Assembly: GCF_000243275.1 (NCBI RefSeq)
Contig: NZ_CM001437.1
Coordinates: forward strand, 2,487,812 to 2,551,811
DNA length: 64,000 nt
Source: Myroides odoratus DSM 2801
Lineage (GTDB): Bacteria > Bacteroidota > Bacteroidia > Flavobacteriales > Flavobacteriaceae
Reading direction: 5' to 3'
The position numbers and the translations under genes were made by a program. Below the pieces are notes generated by a model. The model saw nothing but the letters and a program-made list of their open reading frames with translations. It searched no databases and was not told where the DNA came from. Shown one piece after another: positions 1 through 7,268 of this stretch; positions within the stretch are counted from its first letter, which is position 1, and each line of letters begins with the position of its first letter.

Positions 1-653
1 AGAGATAAGTTTATAGATGTTTTTATGAGCTTAGGGTATCGTTTGCACAAACGCAAGAATTACATTAAAACTACAGTAGCTTCTAGTATATACTATCCAA
101 ATTTAATTAAAGGGATGCAAGTAAATGCTCCTTCAACCATATGGCAATCAGATATAACCTATATTAGAATAGGTGATACTTTTTATTATGCTGTCTTTAT
201 TATAGATGTTTATACAAAGAAAATTGTAGGATATCACGTCTGTGATAATATGAGAGCACAAGCTAATATAAAAGCCTTAAACATGGCTTTTAAGAACAAT
301 ACTCCTCCTTTGATCCATCATTCTGATAGAGGAAGTCAATATACTTATAAGGGATATATTCAATTACTTAAAGACAAAGGAGTAAATATTAGTATGGCTC
401 TTTCTGCACAAGATAATGCCTATGCTGAGCGTCCTAATAGAACCATTATCTTCAATATCCCCCCCCCTCTCTTCCTCTACACCCCCGTCCCCTACTATGA
501 TTAATTAAAAAAGCAGTTAAACAGCACAACAATACCAGACCTCATAATCCCATCGCCCAAATGACCCCAGTTGCATTTGAAACTCCCCCCTTAGCACAAA
601 GCCCCTTTTCCAAACCATTTATTACTATATTTAATAATGAAGTTAATGTTTAA
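1..653 (+). pseudogene. IS3-family transposase OrfB remnant, broken by a C-rich lesion
   Basis: DDE integrase-core transposase of the IS3 family, cut by the window's left edge; the frame is already open at base 1. The first two catalytic acids are in WQSDITYI and HHSDRGSQY, and the glutamate in NAYAERPNRT. After about base 460 the frame runs into a C-rich stretch and stops at 502-504. The expected C-terminus (KKAVKQHNNTRPHN, then MTPVAFE) continues in another frame from about 501 to the stop at 651-653, with a stop codon at 498-500 in that frame. The gene is therefore not functional as read. The family call is firm; the exact subgroup (IS150-like) is a guess. Confidence 0.85.
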
Positions 654-681
654 AAACGGTCAACCGTATTTAGGGACGTTC
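1..681 (+). mobile_element. Right part of a decayed IS3-family insertion sequence
   Basis: Contains the broken OrfB. After its stop, bases about 656-681 read, on the minus strand, TGAACGTCCCTAAATACGG followed by TTGACCG. This resembles the terminal inverted repeat of IS3-type elements (starts with TG, GTCCCTAAA core), so the right end is probably near 681. The left end and OrfA lie outside the window, so the inverted repeat and target duplication cannot be confirmed here. Confidence 0.5.
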
Positions 682-764
682 ATCACCTCCTCACCTCCTC
701 ACCTCCTCATCGTCTCACCTCCTCACCTCCTCATCGTCTCACCGTCTCACCTCCTCATAATCCC
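681..764. repeat. C-rich low-complexity array (CTCACC/CTCATCG units)
   Basis: About 80 bases of degenerate tandem hexamers such as CTCACC and CTCATCGT, starting exactly where the IS3 remnant seems to end. The same motif on the opposite strand (GGTGAG) makes up arrays at 2680-2837 and 34505-34532. The open frame running through it (637-1002) has repeat-derived composition and is not a gene. The rest of the gap up to 838 shows nothing recognisable. Confidence 0.75.
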
Positions 765-838
765 CCAACATGGCATACGGTGTGGATATGCTGTGTGGGG
801 GATGTCATTTTTTTATGGAAATTCTCTTCAAACAAAAA

Positions 839-2428
839 TTACATTTCAATTACGCGATTGGGGTGAATTGCTTCACGTAAATTCATATCATGGGAGACAA
901 ATACAATCGTTCCTTGGTATGTTTTCAGTGCTTGATACAAACTTTCTAAACCGAAAATATCGAGGTTATTGCTGGGTTCATCGAGTAATAATACATCAAT
1001 AGAGGCCAACGAAAGATTCAAACAACAGACCGTTAAATGCAGGCATTCTCCACCACTTAATTGCATTATTGGTTTGGCCCAACTTTCAGGTCGAAAACCA
1101 TATTGAAATAAGGTGTTTTTTAAACTAGCTTCATCCAGTAAGTTGTGGTTAAATGCTTGAGCTTGTTCTAGTATCGTCTTGTGAGGGTCGAGTAGGGCGT
1201 AAAATTGATCCAAGTAAACAATATTGGGAGTCAATCGCTCAACCTGACCTGTAGTAGGTCGTAGCTTTCCTGCTAATAGCTGCAATAACGTTGATTTCCC
1301 AGAACCATTCACTCCTTCGATTAAAAGGCGTTCTCCACTTCGAATTTCTAGATTCAAGGGAGTTGACCAGATACAATCCGCTGTCGATTCGTATTGATAG
1401 TTGACTTCTTTTACCTGAAACAACACCTTATTGGTATGTAAGTTCGAGGAGTTGAAGTTCAAATGAAAGGGTTTGACTTGTTCCAATTGGTCTTTTAACT
1501 CCCAAAGCTCTCCTTGTAGTTTTTGTTGTTTCTCTACTTGTACTTCTGTACTTTTCGCACTGCTGTTTTCTGCAGCATTTTTAAGGGTATTGACAACAAT
1601 CTTAGGTAAACCTCCTTTTTGCTCTGCTTTTTTGTGTTGCCCTACTGCTTTTTGTTGCTTTTGAAGTAATTTCTGTTGGTCCGTTTTTACCTGACGCAAA
1701 TCCTTAGAAAGGGTATCAATTCGATGTTGAAGGGAAGATAATTCCTCTTGTTTTTGCATTTTGTAAAAGTCGTAATTGCCTTTGTACGCTTGAATCCCTT
1801 GTGTGGTAATTTCAAACGTAAGCGATTGTCTATTTAATAGTTCAATATCGTGACTCACAAGGAGTACTGTTCCTCTGTATTGATCTAAAAAGTCAAACAA
1901 CAGTTGTCGCGTAGCTTGATCAATGTGATTGGTTGGCTCATCCAGCAGGAGTATATCCGGTTGGTGAATGTGAATACTAGCAAAATACACGCGCATCTGT
2001 TGTCCTCCGCTCAGCTGGTGCATGGGAAGGGTCAAATCTTTTGCTTCTAGTTGCCAGTATTGAAGGGCTTGCGCAATATTTTCTTCAATTTGCCAATCAT
2101 CATCTAAGTCAACATAATCTTGTTCTTCTACAGAGCCTTGTAAAATGCGATGTAAGGCTTGTAGTTTTTTATCTGTTTGTAAGGCTTCCTGAATGGTTTG
2201 CCCCGTAATTTGATTGGTGTTAATTTGAGGTAAATAATAGGCTGTACCGCCGAGCTGAATAGCTGGGAGTGATGTGGTAGCAATAAGCTTCAATAGGGTG
2301 CTTTTACCTGTTCCGTTTGCACCAATTAAATTGGCTTTTTCTCCCTTATTCAAGACAAGGTCAACTTGGTGAAATAAAGGTGTTTTATCCGAATGTTCGT
2401 AAGATAGATTTTTTATAACGATAGACAT
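839..2428 (-). CDS. ABC-F family ATPase (duplicated ATP-binding cassette)
   Basis: Soluble protein of about 529 residues with two ATP-binding cassettes and no membrane segment, the ABC-F architecture. Cassette 1 has Walker A GANGTGKST near residue 36, signature LSGGQQ and Walker B ILLLDEPTNH. Cassette 2 has GVNGSGKST, LSGGE and VLLLDEPSNN. A Lys/Gln-rich linker of roughly 100 residues joins them. ABC-F proteins bind the ribosomal E site; some are translation factors and some give ribosome-targeted antibiotic resistance, and the sequence alone does not tell which. I chose the ATG at 2428 over the TTG at 2437. The 5' region carries a possible leader ORF (2434-2550) and a TATCTTTG -7 element (2650-2657). 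Confidence 0.88.
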   Translation of the reverse strand: MSIVIKNLSYEHSDKTPLFHQVDLVLNKGEKANLIGANGTGKSTLLKLIATTSLPAIQLGGTAYYLPQINTNQITGQTIQEALQTDKKLQALHRILQGSVEEQDYVDLDDDWQIEENIAQALQYWQLEAKDLTLPMHQLSGGQQMRVYFASIHIHQPDILLLDEPTNHIDQATRQLLFDFLDQYRGTVLLVSHDIELLNRQSLTFEITTQGIQAYKGNYDFYKMQKQEELSSLQHRIDTLSKDLRQVKTDQQKLLQKQQKAVGQHKKAEQKGGLPKIVVNTLKNAAENSSAKSTEVQVEKQQKLQGELWELKDQLEQVKPFHLNFNSSNLHTNKVLFQVKEVNYQYESTADCIWSTPLNLEIRSGERLLIEGVNGSGKSTLLQLLAGKLRPTTGQVERLTPNIVYLDQFYALLDPHKTILEQAQAFNHNLLDEASLKNTLFQYGFRPESWAKPIMQLSGGECLHLTVCCLNLSLASIDVLLLDEPSNNLDIFGLESLYQALKTYQGTIVFVSHDMNLREAIHPNRVIEM

Positions 2429-2433
2429 AATAA

Positions 2434-2550
2434 TCAAATGTAATTGAATGAGTAATATACTATTGTGGCCCGTACACCACTACTCACGGTATTGGAAATG
2501 AATTCACATAAATAAATAAGTATTGTGGCTCTATGGAAGATAGAGGCCAT
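2434..2550 (-). CDS. Possible 38-residue leader ORF upstream of the ABC-F gene
   Basis: Open frame from ATG at 2550 to TGA at 2434, ending five bases before the ATG of the ABC-F gene. It lies inside the presumed 5' untranslated region, downstream of a TATCTTTG promoter element at 2650-2657. Regulatory leader peptides are known for several antibiotic-resistance ABC-F genes, which makes the arrangement plausible. However, a 38-codon open frame can occur by chance in AT-rich DNA and the peptide itself has no recognisable motif. Confidence 0.25.
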   Translation of the reverse strand: MASIFHRATILIYLCEFISNTVSSGVRATIVYYSFNYI

Positions 2551-2649
2551 TAGAAAATGTTTGCTCCTACAAGTTGAAAACAACTCGTACTACTAAAACG
2601 AAATACTTATTTATAGTTTCATCCGATTATTTATTCGTTAATACTAGAA

Positions 2650-2657
2650 CAAAGATA
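2650..2657 (-). promoter_or_regulatory. Putative -7 element for the ABC-F gene
   Basis: Reads TATCTTTG on the minus strand, a full match to the Bacteroidota -7 consensus TAnnTTTG. No TTG at the usual -33 spacing was found. It would give a 5' leader of about 215 bases. That leader holds imperfect hairpins (for example the arms near 2528-2549 and 2569-2590). Confidence 0.4.
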
Positions 2658-2679
2658 GGGATTTTTTTTTATTGAGAAT

Positions 2680-2837
2680 GGTTATGAGTTATGAGTTAAG
2701 GGTTAAGGGTTATGAGGGGGGGGGTTATGAGGGGGTGAGAGGGTGAGGTGGTGAGGTGGTGAGGGGGTGAGGGGGTGAGGGGGTGAGGGGGTGAGGAGGT
2801 GAGGAGGTGAGGGGGTGTGGTGGTGGTGAGGAGGTAA
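2680..2837. repeat. G-rich array with a strong G-quadruplex motif
   Basis: Begins with GGTTATGAG/GGGTTAAG-like units and passes into GGTGAG units. At 2763-2791 four runs of five G are separated by exactly TGA, a textbook intramolecular G-quadruplex sequence on the plus strand. The array lies between the 3' end of the acidic-protein gene (2884) and the ABC-F promoter. Together with the ABC-F leader it fills the gap 2429-2883; nothing else is evident there. Confidence 0.8.
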
Positions 2838-2875
2838 AATGAAGAGAGGTAGTGCCAGCACTACCTCTCTTCATT
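2838..2875 (-). terminator. Perfect 17-bp hairpin after the acidic-protein gene
   Basis: Arms 2838-2854 and 2859-2875 are fully complementary with a CCAG loop. It begins 8 bases past the stop of the minus-strand gene at 2884. No T-run follows on the minus strand, so it is a terminator-like or mRNA-stabilising hairpin rather than a canonical intrinsic terminator. Confidence 0.55.
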
Positions 2876-2883
2876 CACTTATT

Positions 2884-4059
2884 TTAGAAAAGACTAATTT
2901 GTCCCTGTTGGGTATTGTCTTTTGCAGGTTTTCTTTTTTCTTTTTTGACTTCCTTTTCCACTTTTTCTTCTAGGGGTTGGAGGGGAAGTGTAGCTTCTTC
3001 AAAGAGATTGAGTGTTTCTTCTTCGGAGGTGCAAGCTGTTGTAGCTTCTTCGGATTCAATACAAATCGAAGTTTTAGTAACAATACCATCAAAAACAGGT
3101 GGTGGTGCTTGTTGAGCCCAAAAAGGAACTTCTTCTTCTTTTGTTGTTTCTATTTCAGCGATTGTTTCAGCTTGAACAATTTCTTCGTTTTCTTCGACTA
3201 CATCCTCTTCTGAAACAGGTTCTTCAGTACTAGTTTCTAGTAGAGGAGCTGTGATTTTTTCTGTTTCTAGGCTTGTTTCTTCTTCTATCGTTAACTCTTG
3301 TTCTTTTTGTTCTTCTACTTGTGTAGCTTGAACAAAAACATCTGTCGACTCTTCTTCAATACGAGTAGGTTCCTCTTCCTCTTGTGGTATTTCGTCTAAA
3401 GCGATGACTGGTTCAGCAATAACTTCTAGGGCTTTACTTGCAGTCTCTTCAGCTAATGTATCCACAGGTTGATTTTCTTCCAAAAGATCAAAAATGGAAT
3501 AATTTTTCACCACTATTTCATTGATGTCAATGCTAGGGTCCAAGGTAGGATTAGCCTCTTCCTCTTGAATTAGGGCTTGCATGTCCTCGTTGATTTCTCC
3601 TTCCAAAATGGTTGCTTCTTCAATGATAATTTCATTGACACCCAAACGAGGGAAACTAGCCAAAACAGGAGTTGCTGTTTGAGCAATATCTGACGGGTTA
3701 TTTTCTGTTGTAAAACTTTCTACTTTGTTCTCCAAATCCACCAATAAACGCTTGATTTTTTTGATGTGCGGATGATCAGCAAAGGTTTCTTTTTCGTAAA
3801 CGAGCTCTAAAAGTTTGTACATCGTGTACGCTTCATGGTACTTTAAAACGATGGCATGCTTTTTATTGTGGTCTAAAATAGAAACTTGTTTCTGAATATT
3901 CTTGGCTTTGTCTTCAAGTTTAGCAAGTAAATCTTCTTTTATACTAACCAATAAAGCGTCTTTTATAGATTGTACAACATAGTCATCGGTTTTTTCAACC
4001 ATCTGAATAACAGTAAGAAGGATGTCGTTACTTAATTTAAATTGAATTTTTGTCGTCAT
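2884..4059 (-). CDS. Acidic unknown protein with C-terminal sliding-clamp-like motif
   Basis: 391 residues, family not recognised. The first ~120 residues are predicted alpha-helical, mixed-charge and possibly coiled-coil. Residues about 125-360 form a Glu-rich, Pro-containing acidic region that looks disordered. The end is Lys-rich (KEVKKEKRKPAK) and the last five residues are QISLF. That fits the bacterial beta-clamp (DnaN) binding pentapeptide, consensus QL(S/D)LF, here exactly at the C-terminus. Binding to the clamp, and so a role in replication or repair, is an inference from this motif. Transcribed away from the helicase gene at 4166, with 106 bases between them. Confidence 0.75.
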   Translation of the reverse strand: MTTKIQFKLSNDILLTVIQMVEKTDDYVVQSIKDALLVSIKEDLLAKLEDKAKNIQKQVSILDHNKKHAIVLKYHEAYTMYKLLELVYEKETFADHPHIKKIKRLLVDLENKVESFTTENNPSDIAQTATPVLASFPRLGVNEIIIEEATILEGEINEDMQALIQEEEANPTLDPSIDINEIVVKNYSIFDLLEENQPVDTLAEETASKALEVIAEPVIALDEIPQEEEEPTRIEEESTDVFVQATQVEEQKEQELTIEEETSLETEKITAPLLETSTEEPVSEEDVVEENEEIVQAETIAEIETTKEEEVPFWAQQAPPPVFDGIVTKTSICIESEEATTACTSEEETLNLFEEATLPLQPLEEKVEKEVKKEKRKPAKDNTQQGQISLF

Positions 4060-4165
4060 TGTAATTAGTGGAAAGCCAGTTAAGTCGTTTCAAATATTGA
4101 TAGTTCTACAAAATAATGAAAAAAATATGACTTTACACGGTGTTCGTAAAAACATTTAAAACGCT

Positions 4166-6973
4166 TTGTTTCCTATCAAAAGCTTGCTTATTTTTAAGGA
4201 AGAAATATCGATACTATTGAAAAAGTTTCCCACCCCTATCGCATTTAAATATCCTTGGCGTAGCTACCAAAAAAAAGTGTTAGATCAATTAGAAACACAT
4301 CTACAAGATGATAAATTACATGTAGTAGCACCGCCTGGATCGGGTAAAACTGTTTTGGGGTTGGAAGTGATTTTACGGCTGAATCAACCGACGTTAATTT
4401 TAGCTCCTACATTGGCTGTCAAAAATCAGTGGATTGACCGCTTTTGTTCTCTTTTTCTTCAAGTGGATGAGGTTCCAGATTGGATTTCAACGCAATTAAC
4501 GCAGCCGAAGTTTTTGACGGTTTCTACCTATCAAGGGCTACATGCTGCTTTTAATTACTTGAAAGAAGAGGAAGAAAGTGATGAAGAAATGCCTGGGGAT
4601 GCTACGGTTACCTATACCAATATACATGCGCAGGAAATCATTGGCAAGTTGCGTGCCGTTGGCATCAAAACGCTATTGGTGGATGAGGTACATCACTTGC
4701 GAAAAGAATGGTGGAAAGCATTAGACTTATTAGATAATGAATTAAAATCGACCGTAGTGGGCTTAACGGCGACTCCTCCTTATGGGGCGTCTAGTTTTGA
4801 ATGGCAACGCTATATGGCTTTAGCTGGGCCTGTAGATGAGGAAATTGCGGTTCCTACGTTGGTCGAGGTGGAAGATTTGTGCCCGCACCAAGACTTTATT
4901 TACTATTGTACTCCTTTAGCGGAAGAGCGCGAAAAAATAGCCTTGCATAAAAGTGAGGTTTATTCCTTTTATACGACATTTAAATCGCATGCGCTACTCG
5001 CTCAAACACTGCAACAAGCTGCTATTTTCCAGCAACCTCTAGCTCACTTGGACTGGATTTACGAGAACTTGACAACCTATGTGGCTTGTTTGGTTTTTCT
5101 CCAAGAGGTCAATGGAGGGATTGATAAGGTGCACAAGAAAGTGTTGGGCTTGCAAGAAGAAGAAATCCCGCCTTTGGATTTCGTGTGGTTTGAAAAGACG
5201 CTTAATTTTTACTGCTTTCAAGGACAGGATATATTACAAGAGGTTCCCGATTATCTAGCGTGTAAAAACGAATTGACAGCTGAACTGAAGAAGAGAGGGC
5301 TCATTGCCTTTCGACAGGTTCAATTGGTTCAAGATAACAAAGGGGATGATCTACTGCTTTCTAGTTTGAGCAAATTGCAAAGTATTGCAGAGATTCTTGC
5401 TTTTGAATACGCTAGTTTAGGTCGCGATTTGCGCTTGGCGGTATTGACTGATTATATTCGAAAAGAATACTACAGTACAACCGAAGCGCCGCCTGCTGTG
5501 CTGTCTAAGTTAGGTGTGCTATCCATTTTTGAAACGCTAAGACGCAACAATATTAATGCGCTTACTATGGCTGTATTGACTGGTTCAGTGGTTATTATTC
5601 CAACTTCTTGTTTAGAGGCTTTACATCAAGTAGCCCAAGAAAAAGAATCAGGGATATCCGCAGTGCCTCTAGCGTATGACCCAAATTATGTAGCCTTGCA
5701 ATTAACTGTACAGCAACGCTCACAGGTTGTTCATTGGATGACTGCATTGTTTCAGGAGGGTACAATTCAAGTATTGATTGGAACAAAAGCTTTACTTGGA
5801 GAGGGATGGGATGCACCTGCATTGAATGCCTTGGTGATGGCGAGTTCAATCGGTGCGTATATTACTTCCAATCAGGTGAGAGGACGTGCGTTTCGCATTA
5901 ATCCCCAAGACCCAAATAAAACGGCGCATATTTGGCATTTAGCTTGTGTGGATGCGTATGCAGCGGATGGAGGAAAGGATTGGGAGATTATTCACCGTCG
6001 TTTTCAAACCTTTGTGGGGATATCAAATAGTGAACACGTAGGGGAAACGTTTATCTCAAATGGCATTGAACGATTAAAGGAAGCGACACAGAAAAAAAGA
6101 ACCCGTGATGAGGTGTATATCACACAGCAAAATCAACAAACGTTACAACTGGCGCAGCAAAGAGCAGCATTGAAATCGCGTTGGATGGCTGCTATTCAAA
6201 ACGGAACTCATCTGGCAGAAGGAGTGAAGGTGCTATTTTCTTCGCCCAAAGAAAGAAGAGATGTGAACAAAGCCAAGCAATTCTATACGAATAAGACGTT
6301 AGTCTCTGCTTTGTTTACGCTAGTGTGTTCAGCTATTTTGTTTTTGACCTATCAATTTATCGGTTTAGGCAAGGGGATTTTATTGCATGGGTTGAGCTTG
6401 TGGTCTTTTGGGTATTGGGTTTTTCAAACGTTTGTACTGGGCTTGGGCTTCCGTTTTGGATGGAAAGGATGGACGTATTATCGCATGTATCGCAAGTTTG
6501 GTGATATGCGAAAAGATGTACAGGGAATCGGGGAGGCGCTTTGTTCTACCTTATGTGCCTTTGACCTTTTGACTACACCCAAGGCTTCTCTTCGCGTGGT
6601 TACTACCTTAGAATTGGGAGGTGGTGTTTTTTGTTCGTTAGAAGGAGCTACACTGAGAGAAAGTCATGTGTTCGCTTATTGTATGAAAGAAATTTTATCG
6701 CCTATTGAAAATCCACGGTATGTCTTAGCCCGCAAAACCTTGTTGCCGATTCAAGATAGCGAATCTGATTTTCATGCTGTTCCTGAATGCATCGGGGTGA
6801 ATAGAGCGCGGGTAAATTACTTTGCGCAACAATGGACACAAGAAGTAGGAAAGAATAGCATTGTTTATACCCGTACTCCAGAGGGTCGAAAAGAGCTCTT
6901 ACATGCTCGTGCATTTGCTATTGTCAATAGGATGGAAGAACCACAAGTAAAACAAGAACACCAATGGCTATAA
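4166..6973 (+). CDS. SF2 DEAD/DEAH-like helicase with internal membrane segments
   Basis: Superfamily 2 helicase of up to 935 residues. With the TTG at 4166 as start, motif I PPGSGKT is at residues 56-62, motif II DEVHH at 173-177 and motif III TATPP at 201-205. Motifs V and VI (GTKALLGEGWDAP, then QVRGRAFRINP) follow in the second RecA-like domain. Beyond the helicase core come two hydrophobic segments at about residues 710-770, then a ~160-residue C-terminal domain I do not recognise. No in-frame ATG exists before the helicase core; TTG at 4166, 4184 or 4217 are candidates, so the exact start is uncertain. Divergent from the acidic clamp-motif gene. The substrate is unknown. Confidence 0.82.
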   Translation: MFPIKSLLIFKEEISILLKKFPTPIAFKYPWRSYQKKVLDQLETHLQDDKLHVVAPPGSGKTVLGLEVILRLNQPTLILAPTLAVKNQWIDRFCSLFLQVDEVPDWISTQLTQPKFLTVSTYQGLHAAFNYLKEEEESDEEMPGDATVTYTNIHAQEIIGKLRAVGIKTLLVDEVHHLRKEWWKALDLLDNELKSTVVGLTATPPYGASSFEWQRYMALAGPVDEEIAVPTLVEVEDLCPHQDFIYYCTPLAEEREKIALHKSEVYSFYTTFKSHALLAQTLQQAAIFQQPLAHLDWIYENLTTYVACLVFLQEVNGGIDKVHKKVLGLQEEEIPPLDFVWFEKTLNFYCFQGQDILQEVPDYLACKNELTAELKKRGLIAFRQVQLVQDNKGDDLLLSSLSKLQSIAEILAFEYASLGRDLRLAVLTDYIRKEYYSTTEAPPAVLSKLGVLSIFETLRRNNINALTMAVLTGSVVIIPTSCLEALHQVAQEKESGISAVPLAYDPNYVALQLTVQQRSQVVHWMTALFQEGTIQVLIGTKALLGEGWDAPALNALVMASSIGAYITSNQVRGRAFRINPQDPNKTAHIWHLACVDAYAADGGKDWEIIHRRFQTFVGISNSEHVGETFISNGIERLKEATQKKRTRDEVYITQQNQQTLQLAQQRAALKSRWMAAIQNGTHLAEGVKVLFSSPKERRDVNKAKQFYTNKTLVSALFTLVCSAILFLTYQFIGLGKGILLHGLSLWSFGYWVFQTFVLGLGFRFGWKGWTYYRMYRKFGDMRKDVQGIGEALCSTLCAFDLLTTPKASLRVVTTLELGGGVFCSLEGATLRESHVFAYCMKEILSPIENPRYVLARKTLLPIQDSESDFHAVPECIGVNRARVNYFAQQWTQEVGKNSIVYTRTPEGRKELLHARAFAIVNRMEEPQVKQEHQWL

Positions 6974-6980
6974 ATAAGAA

Positions 6981-7008
6981 CGTCCCTTGTATGGAAATAC
7001 AAAGGACG
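6981..7008 (+). terminator. Hairpin after the helicase gene
   Basis: Arms 6981-6992 and 6997-7008 pair at 11 of 12 positions around a GGAA loop, eight bases past the helicase stop. No T-run follows. The remaining gap to 7268 holds only a weak 65-codon open frame (7031-7228). Confidence 0.45.
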
Positions 7009-7268
7009 CTCAACTAACTAATCAATTAAAATGGGTCATCACGCCATTTTTATAAAAGTGCTTCAAGCTTTATTGTTCTTCGGTGAAGAAGAGAAAAAAG
7101 TGAAACAGACTTTCCTGAGAATTAAAATTTACTTTTTTTCGCGAACTCCAGTAGTATCGCTTGTTTGTGCACTATTGGTAGCTCTTTCGATTGTTTTGTT
7201 ACAGCCTTTGAAAATGTTTTTTTGTTAAATTTTACTAAGGGTGTAAGTTGCTGTAAACCACACTTGCT

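Noticed and set aside
637..1002. 121-codon open frame after the IS remnant
   Set aside because: Runs through the CTCACC array, giving repeated PPHLLIVS peptides, and into the antisense of the ABC-F gene; no protein-like signal.
7031..7228. 65-codon frame with one hydrophobic segment after the helicase gene
   Set aside because: No promoter, no conserved look and AT-rich codon use; a small membrane protein cannot be excluded but is not supported.
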